Shown: piece by piece, positions 29,182 through 41,822 of the stretch
Position numbering within the stretch: position 1 is the first letter of the stretch
Layout of the letters: every line of letters begins with the position of its first letter
Assembly (NCBI GenBank): GCA_003184365.1
Contig: NKYR01000198.1
Location: 1 to 50,122, forward strand
DNA from: Evernia prunastri
Taxonomy: Eukaryota; Ascomycota; Lecanoromycetes; Lecanorales; Parmeliaceae
Reading direction: 5' to 3'
DNA length: 50,122 nt
Position numbers and translations under genes: made by a program
Notes under the pieces: generated by a model
What the model was told of the DNA's origin: nothing
The model's input: the letters and a program-made list of their open reading frames with translations, nothing else
Database searches by the model: none

Positions 29182-32100
29182 ATGGCTACTATCAAGGCTC
29201 TTGAAGGCCATACCGTTCACCAAATTCAATCGGGTCAAGTCATTGTCGACCTGTGCTCGGTGGTGAAGGAACTGGTTGAGAACAGTCTAGATGCTGGAGC
29301 GACGTCGATCGAGATCCGCTTCAAGAACAACGGTCTTGACTCCATCGAGGTTCAAGATAACGGTAGTGGTATTGTCAGCGAAAACTACGAGACCATCGCC
29401 TTGAAGCATTGCACATCCAAGCTCTCTACCTACGATGACCTTTCTTCTTTACAAACATTCGGCTTCCGAGGCGAAGCTCTTTCCTCTCTTTGTGCTCTCT
29501 CCAAGTTTCACGTCACGACTGCCCGTGCAGATGAAGCTCCAAAGGGCACCAGGCTGGACTTCGAGATGTCGGGCATATTGAAGAGTACTCAGGTGGTAGC
29601 AAGCCAGACAGGTACTACCGTCGTGGTCGAAGATCTTTTCAAGAGCCTGCCCGTCCGGAGAAGGGAGCTTGAGAAGAACGTGAAGAGGGAGTACGGCAAA
29701 GTCCTTGGTATCCTGCAGGCGTATGCTTGCATTACTACGCAGGCTCGGATCTCCGTCAGCAATGTCATGGCAAAGGGCAAGAAAGCCATAGTATTCGCAA
29801 CAAAATCAAACCAGACGACCAGGGAGAATATTGCGAGTGTCTTCGGTATAAGAGCATTACCCGCGCTGGCTGCCATGAAGCTCAATTTCGAGCTGCAGCC
29901 TACAAACCCCCAAGGCCCAGCGTCTGTTTCCGAGTGGGTACCCCTATCACGAATGGAAGACACGAATCTAACTGCCAAGAAACAAGCAAGTGCAAGTAGT
30001 CGGACATGTTTCAAGACCTATCTTGGGCGAAGGCCGGCAGGCACCTGACCGCCAGATGTTCTTCGTGAATTCAAGGCCTTGTGGACTTCCTCAAGTTGCC
30101 AAAATCTTCAACGAAGTCTACAAGGCTTATAATGTTTCACAATCACCATTCATTTTTGCCAACATTTTATTGGACACTAGTACGTGGCCATACTAGAAGT
30201 ACCATGCGTTGTTTTTTGACCGTCTTAGATGCGTATGATGTGAACGTGTCGCCCGACAAAAGAACGATTTTATTGCATGATCAGACCCATTTGTTAGAGT
30301 CTATTAGGGTTGGTTCACATCTTATTTTTCATGGAGTGGCGAGCTGACGGCCACAGGTTTCTCTAACAGCGCTTTTCGAGAAGCAGGATCAAACTGTACC
30401 TCAGTCTCAAATGTCAGATCAGAAACTCCCTCCTTTCAAAAAGCTTGCAGTTCTTCGTGAGACCTCAAGCATTGATGACACACCTACGCCCGTAGACCAC
30501 GCTATACGACTACCCGAAAATGAAGTGCGGGGAGATGGAGATTATGAGGTACTAAGTCAGAAGGAAGAGGCTGCCGAAGATCCCGACGTACCAAGTCTGA
30601 TTGAGAGTTTCGCGGGCCGCGACAGCAGAGAGCGTGCTATCAAGGTCGTCTCAGCTTCAGTGGCCTCGAATGGGATAAACATGCTGTCAAAAGACAAGCA
30701 AAAGCTTGTGAAGAAACTTGGCAGAGAAAATGAGCAATCACATGAGCCTGATGATTATGATGATGCTCGGGGTCTGGCGGAACCTGGATCCATGCTAAAT
30801 GCCATTGCGAGACCAGTGGAAGACTTCAATCGGAGGATTTCCGAGCAGCGGCTTGATTCCTTTGAGGCTTCAAACCCAATGGATCGTCTTTCACGAGAGG
30901 AGCCCCAAGAATCTTCCCTGACGGAGGATAAGTCAGAGACGGAATACTCCTCAGGAGTGGTGCAAAACGCCTTTGACCGAATGCGCCCCCGACGTAATCC
31001 TCCAGAGGTTGCGACCGTAACGATTGGCTCAAAGACCACCACTTCTGTACTCGGACCGTCGTCATCCTCCAAACGGCGAAAGGTCGATTCGATACCAACC
31101 ACTCTGCTGAGACCTACAGGTCTCACTGATGATCCGGCACGTCAGAAGTTCAGCAGCAGCATGAGAGCCTTTGCCGCTCCTGGCTCTGAGCTAATCACGT
31201 CGGTTGGTCGACCACAAAGCAAATCACGTGTGTCTCGGCCGTATTCTGGCAGTGCCAGGGATAACGAAGAAGAAGACTTATGTGCGATGGACGTAAGCCC
31301 TGGAGCACCGACCCTATCTGAGGAGGATGACGAAAGCCCTGCCAACTCCCCGGGAGGTCGTGACGATGGGTCCTTGGAGACGCCTCTCGTCCAGCCTGGA
31401 TTTGATGACGACTACTTGGATGATGAGGATAAGAAAGCTCGAGAAGAAGCCACAGTTGCCGAGTTGATCAAACAAGCCGAAGAGAAAGCAGCCACACCCT
31501 CCCAAGACAACATCAGACGTGCAAGCCAGATTTTGAAAGGTCGCGGGCAAAAGGACTCCACTACACAGCTTATGCAGATGATTGACGATTCCGTAGAGAG
31601 AATTGACCAGCAACTGCGGACTCTGGAAACGGCTTTGCAAGCATCTGCCGCGCACGGCTTCTTGCCACATCCTATGGCTCCCACAGAAGACACATCTGCA
31701 GAAGAAAGGTTGTCACTTACAGTTTCGAAAGGTGACTTCGCCGACATGCACATAATAGGCCAGTTCAATCTCGGCTTCATTCTCGCAGTCCGTGCTTCTT
31801 CTCTCACGTCGCCTAATACTGATCTCTTCATAATCGACCAACACGCCTCAGACGAAAAGTACAATTTTGAGCGTCTTCAGGCCAACACGATCGTCCAAAA
31901 CCAACGCCTAGTCCATCCATACAAACTCGATCTCACCGCTGTTGAAGAGGAAATCGTCCTCGACAACAATGAGACTTTGCTAAAGAACGGTTTCCAGGTC
32001 GAAATCGACACCAGCGGCAATCAAGAAGTAGGCCGTCGCTGTAAGCTGGTCTCTATCCCGATGAGCAGAGAGGTCACCTTTGAAGTTAGTGACCTCGAAG

Positions 32101-32528
32101 AACTTATTGCTTTGCTTGCCGAAACCCCTTCCTCTTCCTCGTTCGAACACGTGGTACGGCCGACCAAAGTCCGACGCATGTTCGCCATGCGCGCTTGCCG
32201 CAGTAGCGTCATGATAGGAAAGACTCTCACGCTGAAGCAGATGGGCGCTTCGGTGAGGAAGATGGGGGAGATTGACAAGCCGTGGAACTGTCCGCATGGA
32301 AGGCCGACTATGAGACACGTATGTGGGTTGCAAGAGTGGGAGGCGTGGAACGAGGGTGCTGGGCTGGTGGGAATGGAGGAAGAGAGAGCAAAGGTTCATT
32401 GGAGGACGTGGATTGGAGAACAAGAAGGGGTGGAGCAAGAAGAAGAAGGCGGCGTTGAGGATGGGCAGATGGAGCATGGTTTCGACAATAGCGCGGTTCC
32501 GATTGCAGAGGATGAGCGCCGGAGCTAA
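29182..32528 (+). CDS. pms1: DNA mismatch repair protein Pms1 (MutL alpha subunit)
   Basis: Four exons: 29182-29937, 29987-30179, 30229-30308 and 30357-32528 (introns 48-49 nt), 1066 residues. The GHKL ATPase motifs are in place: ELVENSLDAGA (Glu30, Asn34), DNGSGI and FGFRGEALSSL. Then EGRQAPDRQMFFVNSRPCGL and NVSPDKRTILLHDQ finish the N-terminal domain, spanning two introns. A long acidic linker follows. The C-terminal endonuclease domain has IIDQHASDEKYNFE (DQHAX2EX4E), MRACRSSVMIG and PWNCPHGRPTMRH. With Mlh1 it would form MutL alpha, nicking the strand in mismatch repair. All key residues are present, so it should be active. A 38-residue acidic tail extends beyond the usual end. Confidence 0.95.
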
Positions 32529-32700
32529 AACCTCATGAGTGAACTTGTAATTTGTCAGTTGTACCGAGTATTTACCACATGCATGCTGTACGCTAGGCTT
32601 TCAACTGTAAAGCATCAAGGAAATGTCACCTCTATCCAGATTTTCCCGTTTGGACTCCACCCACAATGATTGGGCGATCTCTCGGATAATGTCCATATAC
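32529..32700. other. Convergent intergenic spacer
   Basis: 172 bp between the stops of pms1 and the next minus-strand gene. The 3' UTRs probably overlap. Confidence 0.55.
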
Positions 32701-34530
32701 TCACATCCATAATCCGGTCCCCGTCCTCCCCTCCTCCATCACCTTCCCACTAACTTCTCTGGCTCTGATGCCTCCACTTGGCAAAATTCCTCTTTCCTGG
32801 ACCTCCACTCCACTCCTACTAATCACTCTACCTACGCCACCCGTACCTGCAGGTCCAGACGTGCCCATCCCTCCCCAGGCTTTGGCCTTGCCCATCCCAA
32901 CTATCCCAGGGGCCCAGCCCCCTCCTTGACCAAGATTCCCGGTTCCCGGCGTCAATGCCCGTTGCTCTACCCGAGCTCCTCCCCTTCGCTTTTGCTGATT
33001 GAGTGGTGGGGTTGGTGGATTCATTTCCAGAGGACGATAATTCTCGTTGTTAGTCGTGTATTCGAAGGGCGAAATTTGGGAGAGTGGTTGGTAGGACTGT
33101 TTGTTGAGAAGATGCTTGAGTTCTCTTGGGGGTGATGGGGAGGGAGAAGGGTGCGTTATCCAGTTGCTGTCGGGAAGTGATGGGGCTGTGGACCGCGGAC
33201 GTGTTGATGCAGGTCGACTCATTGCTAATGTAGTAATGGTGCTGGCGGAGTAAATTGAAGAAGATTTAGTAGGGGAGCGGGTTATAGTTGGTTGATCGGT
33301 TTGGTTCGTGTGGTTGGTAGTATTAGAATATATAGAAGAGGACTTGGTGGGAGAACGGATTACTGTTGGTTGATTGGTATGTTTCGCCGGGCTTTCGCCC
33401 TGAGAAAGCACCGGAAACATGGTACGAGACGACCGGTTGAGGGCCGACTGTTGATCGTAGAAAGGGCCTTTGATTTCAGTGTGAGGAGAACGATGAGCAG
33501 GCGATTGGTCGTAGAAAGGAGTTGCGAGGTCGGCTAGAGACACCTTGTTGCTAGTATTGAGATGTGGACTACTCGTGGTGTTGGAGTGGCACTCATAACG
33601 CGAGCGCGATTGGTCATTGTTTTCGCTATGGATCTTGGTCTGTGTGGAGCGTTGAGAGAGCGGTAGGTCATAGAAGGGGCCTTCGATCTCGGTATGAGTA
33701 GAACGATGAGCAGGCGGTTGGTTGTAAAACCGAGTCGAGAGGTTAGTGCGAGAAGCTCTGGCGCTTGCATTAGGATGGGAGACGTTTGTGATGTTGGAGT
33801 AGGAGTCGTTGCGGGTGTGCATGAATGGAACCGTCGGGATGTCCATTAGAGGATCTTCAGCCTTGGATTCTCGGACCCTGTCCGTCGATGTCGAAGTTTG
33901 GCTCATACGGTTATCGAGAAGGGACGATTTGTTGCGCTTATGTCGAGACGTTAAATTGTCTTCTAGAGGGTTCATATCCGGGGGAAGTCTTGATATTTTG
34001 CGGAAGATGACCCCAAGATAGATGGAAATTGCTAAAGATACCAGATGAAAAGTCCCAGTAACCACGCTGGTAATGAAGGTGCCGTATACGATATTGACAG
34101 TCGCCTGGTCGTTGCCGAAAAGGGTTGACCAATGATCCGGGGCATTGACAGGTTCGATAGACTGAGTGTGAGAAATCAAAGCCGTAAATACAAGGAATGG
34201 AATCAATCCAGCGTCGACCATGGCTGCAAATAGCATATAGCTGGCTGAAGACGATGGTGTGCGTCCCTTAGCTGAGCGCGAAAGATGATATGTACCATAA
34301 ATTGTGTGCAGTATTGCGACTCCGGGCTAATGATAGGTGATCAACATTGGCTTTCCGTCCGCATAGATTATACATACGGGCACACGTATTATCCATCCTG
34401 TGGTCCCGTCGGTCGCTTTGATACATATGACACAAAACAGCATGCCAAGTGCCCCAATCAGTTCGCATATTCGAAAGACTAGTTGAGCGATTCGTGTAGA
34501 CTTGACTCTGGACTTAGTCCGCGGACTCAT
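32701..34530 (-). CDS. Fungal four-TM-type membrane protein with repetitive disordered tail
   Basis: Minus strand, two exons: 34378-34530 and 32701-34326 (51-nt intron), 592 residues. Hydrophobic segments occur at about 14-35 (LVFRICELIGALGMLFCVIC), 50-65, 80-105 (SYMLFAAMVDAGLIPFLVF) and 145-175 (TFITSVVTGTFHLVSLAISI), followed by KISRLPPDMNPLEDNLTSRH. The rest is a Ser/Thr/Asn-rich low-complexity tail with internal repeats: HR/QRS-THTEI-GPFYD units around 220-310 and two copies of RSPTKSSSIYS around 320-350. I recall similar proteins in other filamentous fungi with this N-terminal module and no assigned function. It resembles MARVEL or Sur7-like layouts only in topology. Confidence 0.75.
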
Positions 34531-35320
34531 TGGTCTCCAGTCCAGGTTTCCATACGGTCTATGAAATTGTTAGGCGAACCCACGGTCAAATGAAGACAAG
34601 CACGGGCAAGCAGCCCACCACCAGTGAATTACTGCACAGAACCCAAGAGGATCTTGAAACACAGATAAGGAAGATATTCTGAACACCTGAGAATCAAATC
34701 CCATGGGCGTGGTGATTGTTTGAGTCCTCGGCTTCGAGCCATTGACTGTGCAGAAAACGAATTACTCCAGACAACAAGACCCTACTTCTTGAGAAAGCTC
34801 GCGCCAAAGACTTACGCGGCAAAGTACGAATCTGGGTGTCTATTGAATTCTTTGGAGTTGATCAACAGGCCATCGGCTTTCGATCTCGGGATCGGTAGAG
34901 ACAGGCTTGCTTGCGATATGGCTTTGGGGTTGAAGCCCCGTTCGGTCGGGCCCGAGAAAGAATATTTCGAAGGATGATCATAAAGGAAGGGCGGTTCTGC
35001 ACCCATGACTTGACAGCGTACTCTGAGAATATTGATATTTGACAAAGAGTACAACAAATGTCTGCAAATTCGAGAGGACACTCACTATATTCAGGCTGAA
35101 TATTGAACCGGAAGTTAGGTATCCGTCGGGTTTATTTAGACGCTATCCGTTGGCAAGGCAACATGGAGCTACTCCGAAAAAAGGTAAGTTACAACATACC
35201 TTACCTCCTCGCAAGTTAAAGTACCTACCTTAACCTACCTAGGTACTAACATAAAGGTACAACGGTACTGTCATATGCGACTTGAAAAGACGAATAACAC
35301 TTCGTTTTACCACTATTTAT
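34531..35320. promoter_or_regulatory. Divergent region, membrane protein / Arh1
   Basis: 790 bp. From about 35180 to 35270 it has a run of related AAGTTA/ACCTACCTT/TAGGTAC words (GGTAC/GTACC rich) just upstream of Arh1. No gene supported. Confidence 0.45.
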
Positions 35321-36978
35321 ATGAATACCTTCACTCGAACCGTAATCGTGTGTCCTGGGTGTTCAAGGTTGTTGGTCAAAGCATCACATATTACGAAGCT
35401 TCACGTCTTAAGGCGATATAGCAGCCATGTTGTCAGAGATGGCCGGCCTTTCCGCATGGCTGTACTTGGATCTGGGCCTGCAGGCTTTTATACAGCTTAT
35501 AAGGTCATGTCGAGCATAGAGAATGCTGTCATCGATATGTATGAGTGTCTCCCCGTACCCTTCGGGCTAGTGAGATTCGGCGTTGCACCGGATCACCCAG
35601 AAGTCAAGGTGAAATGCTTTCCCCAAATCGTCTTCATTTCCTATTTCGCCTCTCATGCTTCCACTATTCACTTCTGATCACTCCTTTCCCAGAATTGCCA
35701 AGAAAAATTTGAGGAAGTGGCTTCATCACCACGTTTCAACTTTATAGGCAATGTTGCCATTGGCAAAGATCTGCCCTTGGTAGATCTCAGACATTATTAT
35801 AATGCCATTACCTTCGCCTATGGTGCCACCAAGGACTCAAAACTTGCAATCCCTGGTGAGGATGGTTTGAAAGGAGTCTATTCAGCACGTGATTTCGTGG
35901 GCTGGTATAACGGATTGCCTGAGCACGAAGCATTGGCGCCAGACCTCGAATTGGGTGAAGAAGCAGTCATCATTGGGCAAGGAAATGTAGCCCTTGATGT
36001 AGCACGTACCCTTTTGAGCGATGTCGATAGTCTACGAAAGACGGACATGACAGATTATGCCCTTGCTACTCTGTCGAAAAGCAAAGTCAAAAGAGTTCGT
36101 GTCATTGGTCGTAGGGGTCCAATGCAGGTGTGTTCTTCAATTTCATCGATGCCAAAAAAATGTCCCGCCATTGACAGGTCTTGCAGGCATCCTTTACTAT
36201 TAAAGAGGTCCGGGAGCTAATGAATCTGCCTTTCGTTTCATTCGAGTCGATTGATCTTGCCCTCTTTCCGCCAAACGCTGAAAAACTTCCTCGAACGCCA
36301 AAACGTCTCACTCAGCTCTTAGCTAAGGGCTCAGCAACTCCAGCTTTGCAAGCGCGAAAATCGTGGTCTTTGGATTTTTTGCTGTCACCAAAATCTTTCA
36401 ATGCATCCAATGCAGCCCCTAGTTCTCTATCTTCTCTCTCATTCCTCGAGAATGAATTCAAAGGTCCAGATGTCTTCCACTCATCTGCTATCGTCTCGCC
36501 CACCACACGTGAGATATTATACTCTACTTCCTTGGCATTCCGGAGTATTGGCTACAAGTCAGAAGCCATCGATGGCATGAAAATGTTAGGCATAGACTTT
36601 GATGAACGTCGAGGCATAATTCCCAATGATTTTCACGGCCGTGTCACTAGTCCTTCGGAAGGTGGAACCAGGATTCCAGGCCTGTACTGTTCCGGATGGG
36701 TAAAGCGAGGACCGGCGGGCGTGATCGCTAATACGATGGAAGACGCCTTCGATACAGCCGAATCCATTGCAGAAGACTGGAAAAACAAAAAACCGTTCAT
36801 GTCCGGTACAGAGGGTTGGGATGCGCTTCAAGAAGACGCAGTCGCAAAAAGTCTGAGAGCGGTCAATTGGAACGACTGGAAAAGGATTGATACAGCGGAA
36901 AAAGAGAGGGGGAGAGCAAAAGGTAAGGTGCGGGAAAAGTTTACGAGTATCCCAGCCATGCTTGGAGTGCTAGCCTGA
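35321..36978 (+). CDS. arh1: Mitochondrial NADPH:adrenodoxin oxidoreductase homologue (Arh1)
   Basis: Three exons: 35321-35608, 35693-36127 and 36178-36978, 507 residues. A presequence-like start (MNTFTRTVIV...LRRYSSH) precedes the FAD-binding AVLGSGPAGFYTAYKV (about 42-57). VPFGLVRFGVAPDHPEVK follows, then the NADPH motif IGQGNVALDVARTLL and YCSGWVKRGPAGVIANTMED near the C-terminus. This is ferredoxin-NADP+/adrenodoxin reductase architecture, passing electrons from NADPH to mitochondrial ferredoxin Yah1 for Fe-S cluster and heme A synthesis. ATG 35321 was chosen because it starts the targeting sequence; the frame has no ATG further upstream. It is followed by another flavoprotein gene on the same strand. 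Confidence 0.93.
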
Positions 36979-37669
36979 AGAACCGAGATGGCGTGGCCCG
37001 CTGTGGTTTCGCAGAGCACGAGCACTGAAGTCAAAGCAAAAGGAGATATAAAGGTACCGTCAGCTAGTAACTCGAATTGACTTAAAGAAGTCGAATAACG
37101 AGTTTGCCAAGTTGGGGAAACCAAGCCAATGGAGAAGGAGCAGTACCCAGCCCTGCTAGCATGAGATATCTACTCCGTATATATCCGGCGTACAGTGGAC
37201 AATGACTGATTTCTCCACCAGACGCTGGCTATGCTGGTCACCTCGGACAAATGAGCTTGCATCTTTGACGACGGTCTTTCGGCGACCAGAAATTTTGCTT
37301 GAGGTGCCATACAGATATTTATAATGGTAAGACCGAATACGTAGAGCAGCAGTCTTCCTCGGAAGACGGTGTGTCCTAAGGTTTCTGAGAGGATCGTTCT
37401 ACAGTAGACAGTAGCTTGTATATGATATGAGTATGTGTTCGTAAATGAGCTTTGTTATGAGCTTCCCCAATCCCACACGGTCTCTTATAAAGCGTTGAGT
37501 GTTCCGAATTACATACTCGTATGGATTCAACCATTTGTTATCTCTGGGGACGACGTCATTAGAAGCCAGCAAGTCTGACATTGACAGAGTCCCAAGCTAA
37601 CATTTTAACCATGTTGAGCCTTTCTCGCACCATATACACGTTTGACAACCCCTCTTCTCCATTGCAGAC
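36979..37669. other. Intergenic spacer between two flavoprotein genes
   Basis: 691 bp, no recognised gene. TACTCCGTA occurs at 37171-37179. Confidence 0.55.
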
Positions 37670-39002
37670 ATGTTCGCGCGAGCGTTGAGTCGAAGACTGA
37701 GAACGCAATTCCGCCTACGGCCATTCTCAACCTCCTCGACACCCAGGGCCGATTTTACCCATGTGGTTTGTCCAACTCTCATCGCAACAAATGCTTGTCG
37801 AGATGGATATTGATGTGATTATAAGGTGGTCGGCGCTGGAGCTGTAGGCCTTGCCATCGCTCGTAAGCTGGCCGAGCGGAATGGTACTTCGACCCTTCTC
37901 ATAGAGAGGCATGGGGCAGTGGGGACAGAGACCAGCAGTCGCAATTCAGAGGCGGGTCCCCTCAATACATTTACAAAGGACTATCAAAGCTCAACGATAA
38001 CAGGTCATTCACGCCGGCCTCTACTACGGTCCCACTTCTCTGAAGACCCGCCTATGTCTTAGAGGCAAAGAGATGATGTATGATATTTGCGAGAGACAAA
38101 ACATTCCATACCGCAACTCCAAGAAGTGGATCCTCTCACAGAACGCCCAACAACATGAAGAGCTCGTCAAGACACATGATTTTGCCAAGTCGATCGGTGT
38201 GCCAATACATTTCATTCCCTTATCTGAAGCACATGCCCGTGAACCAGATGTCCGGGTCAAAGAAGCCGTCCTTGAAAGCCCTTCAACCGGCATCGTAGAT
38301 TCTCACACCTACATGTCCTATCTGGAGTCTGATTTTCAGTCAAAAGGCGGTGACTTGGCGTGCCATACGACTGTGGAGTCAATCGAGCCTCTTGCTTCAG
38401 GCTCTCAAGGCTGGAAGATCCAGAGCAAATCCCCTTCTTCTGCGGACACGACATGGATAACAGCCGAAAGCCTTATTAACAGTGCTGGTCTAGCTGCTGT
38501 CACGCTATCCAACAGTATACTTCCCCACTCGCGGCATGTTAAGCCGTATTATGCAAAAGGCTCGTACTACTCTTATTCTGCTCCTACGCCCCTTCCAAAG
38601 ACCCTCGTGTATCCGGCACCAACCACAGGAGCCGCTGGGCTTGGTACACATCTGACCATCGATATGACGGGCGCGATTCGGTTCGGTCCAGATGTAGAAT
38701 GGGTTGATGATCCCGATGATCTCTCTGTGAACGAGTCTCGATTACCAGCCGCGCTTGAAGAGATAGAGACGTATCTACCAAGCATTCAAAGAGACAAGGT
38801 TGGTTTAGATTACAGCGGTATCAGGCCAAAACTAGGAAAGGGAGGCGCTGTATGGAAAGGTAATGGGGACGGCTTTCTAGACTTCGTGATCAGAAAAGAG
38901 GAAGGATTTGAAGGATTTGTCAATCTCCTCGGCATTGAAAGTCCTGGATTGACAAGTTCTCTAGCAATTGCTGAGATGGTCGATGGGTTACTCTATACTT
39001 GA
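37670..39002 (+). CDS. L-2-hydroxyglutarate dehydrogenase-type FAD oxidoreductase
   Basis: Three exons: 37670-37765, 37826-37951 and 38004-39002, 406 residues. An Arg-rich presequence (MFARALSRRLRTQFRLRPF) precedes VVVGAGAVGLAIARKLAE, the FAD dinucleotide-binding motif, across the first intron. TETSSRNSE joined to VIHAGLYYGPTSLKTRLCLRG spans the second intron and is highly typical of L2HGDH. Near the end IRPKLGKGG, DFVIRKEEGFEGFVNLLGIE and SPGLTSSLAIAEMV complete the DAO fold. It would oxidise L-2-hydroxyglutarate to 2-oxoglutarate in mitochondria. The second intron has a GC donor (GAG|GCGGGT) and AG acceptor; a GT alternative would break the frame. Confidence 0.9.
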
Positions 39003-40540
39003 TGTCCACGGACCACCATGCATAGGGCCAACGTGGCCTCCGCCTCATTGAGGAACTCATTCTCTTGCTTGGTTCTTGTTTCAGATTCAAATATTGTGTA
39101 ATTTACTCGCTGCGATCTTGTCTCCTTCATTTCTTGCTACCTAGCCGTGTCCAACCAATGCGCGTTCTGCTATCGCCAGGGAGGAGCGGGTACACAAACA
39201 CTCTTGATATTGGCGAGGCCCGGGTGAAAACTGGCTTGTGCGGCTCTGAGAAGGACGTCGGCCTAGGGTCCTAAGCTTGCCTGTGCCTCTGTACCAAATC
39301 CCCAAGCTGTCTACTTGATAGACGACGCTGAATTTGCTATCGTGTCTGTTGCCTTTGGTGGAGCCAAGTCATCTAAGCTAGCACTGTCTGGTGCTTGGGT
39401 CTCTGTGAGTAAATCTGCGAGCTTGGATGGGTAGATGGCTGCAGACAATACATTTGAGCAAGCATAAGCCGCTTCATGGAGCATCGCATCGGCGAAATCA
39501 TTCACAATCCGCTATTGTCCCTTATCGTAGCAAACTATACAAGTCTCATGGGTATGTATATCAGATTCCATATATAAAAAGGAAGATTAGATATGTTGAA
39601 GAAAGAGGAGCGCTTTGCTCTCGAAATGTGTCTAACGACATCAAGTTCTGCGCTGATGGGGAAATGGGCAACCCAACCGTACCTTCGATCGTTCCGAAGC
39701 ATTCCTACTTTGTCGCATGAGAATGTATTTAAAAAATCTCCAGGACAGCTGGTCCTACGGCAACTCCTTGGATATCGTCCTTATTGATGATTTTAGATCA
39801 GCTGGTCTCGCAATCCAGCAAACTCGCTCGGTTTCTCGAATTTCAACTTTTTTGAGGGTGCGAAAACGGAACGGTGGAAACGAGGCCTCTAGAGGCCCAA
39901 TGGGGCCTTTTCATTTGAGCTCATACCGGCACCGCTGATCACGCTAGATGTATGGTGGTTGTGGGTGGGGTTTATGGCGATCGGTTGATAGATTGTACAA
40001 CTTGAAATACCTACGCCGTACACTCGACCGAGTCAAAGTTTCTTCACCGGCGTTTGGGTCCTCACCAAAGCCAGCGTATCAACCGAGTGGGCAAGCTTTT
40101 CCCACGGATCACAGCGGTCCTGGCCATCGTTGCATTGCCTTGAATATAACCGGGTATTCTTGAAAACATTATGAGCTGCTATCAAGCTAGATCCCTACGG
40201 GCAAGTTGTCACTGCCACATAACAACGCCACAAGTACCACATGCCTCAACAAGAATCGAGCGTCTACAGGAAGTTGCGCACCAGGCCATCTGCATGTAGT
40301 GTACGTAGTGTACTGTGCCATTTGTCCTTTCACGAGGGCACGATATTCGAAAGACCTCGATCCGCAAAAGCAGGACCACGTTCCTATAGGCCGAGTCCAG
40401 TAAACATTTCGAGGCAAAAAGATCGAAGTCTTATCTTCGATGGAATAAATTTCGTAGGCACGTGTATTTCTACCATACCTATGGTAGAAAGACCTGATTC
40501 TTACGAACGGTTTTCAAATGATTCTTGTACCCCAACGGTA
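39003..40540. other. Gene-free 1.5-kb border of the gene island
   Basis: Normal base composition but no supported gene. A 64-codon minus-strand frame at 39311-39505 has no recognised motif. The region ends abruptly at the AT-rich block. Confidence 0.55.
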
Positions 40541-41629
40541 TAGACATGCTTTGAATTAGTGAAAACAGTATTTAAACTATTCAAAAATTACCACTATTTG
40601 AAATTTTCAATGACTAAAAAATTAGAACTGCTTTTATTTATCAACGATATGTAGTGGGTTTAGTATTTGTGTAAATAGCAAGAAGATGTTGAATCTATGA
40701 AGGTTCTTGCAGAGAAGATATGCTTCGAAGTCTAATGCAAATCGCTATCAAAGCAAAAATTTATGCTAACATCTCAATAACTTATTTCACAAATTATACT
40801 TCGTCGCTGCTACTATACTTCTAAAATCGATTAAAATATTACTTATAGTTTTTTTTAGATTAGTATAAAAGAGAGTGATAGAGAATAAGTAGATATCGAA
40901 AGATTTTTACGGCGAGCTCGTCTCGTATTTTATTATAAAAATAGTTGAAATATATAAGAATCTGTAAGATAATCGACGCGAGATATAAAGAGCTTAAGAT
41001 AATCGTTATAAAACGATTTTTTTATACGTCTATTATTCAGCTGTTGTAGAGTAAAGCTACGTTTATATATTTTATTATAATCGAATATTCTAAATAATTC
41101 TCTTCAGCGCGAAGCTAGCTTATTAATATTCTCTTAATATAACATAACGAGATTTCTCACATAATGAATTATTTGCTTAATGCTTCAATTGTAGCGTGCG
41201 ATTATATTCTTCTTTTATCTTAATATCACAACGCGAATAACGTTATGTATCTCTATTCTATGCTTAAGATAATTACAAATCTTTAAATTATAAAAGACTT
41301 TTAGTTAAAGCTAAGTGACTTATATATATAAGTCTCGATTTAATAAAGACTTTAGTATAGCGATAATTCATAAAGTCTTCGACAAAGAATCTAATATAAT
41401 GCTTTTAAGAGATATATCTAAGTAGAAAATAATTCGCGAATTAATTAAGCTGCTTGCATCTAATAGATTAAGATTTCACTCTAATTTTAGCTTACGTACT
41501 ATTTGCTTAAGCACTCGATTTATAATTTTAATAAGATTAATAATAAACTTATATAAGATCGATAAATTATAATCGATTGCAATATCTTAACTGCTTAGAA
41601 AGTCTCGAAGCTCTTTATTAAAATAATGA

Positions 41630-41822
41630 TGTTAGAATCGATACAGATATGAAATTAATGTAGATGTATTGACTAAGACAACTAGCTAAGAAGCGAATAT
41701 CTATATAACAAGAGGCTAATATATAGGAGAAGACCTCTGTCAAGGCTCGCTAAGTTCTATAAGTCAAACAAAGAAGGAAGATGCTGAAAGACCCTGATAG
41801 AAATCAGAGTACGATCGTAACA
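41630..41822 (-). repeat. 193-bp 3' LTR of the gypsy relic
   Basis: On the minus strand it starts TGTTACGATCG, directly after the polypurine tract, and ends CGATTCTAACA, giving TG...CA and TGTTA/TAACA ends. It is less AT-rich than the pol interior. Confidence 0.7.

Noticed and set aside
34720..34977. 85-codon plus-strand frame
   Set aside because: No homology pattern, overlaps an equally long antisense frame.
39311..39505. 64-codon minus-strand frame in the border region
   Set aside because: No recognised motif, no exon partners found; length within chance.
41738..41822. An 85-bp LTR starting TGTCAAGG
   Set aside because: A better left end, TGTTAGAATCG at 41630, gives 193 bp and mirrored TGTTA/TAACA ends.
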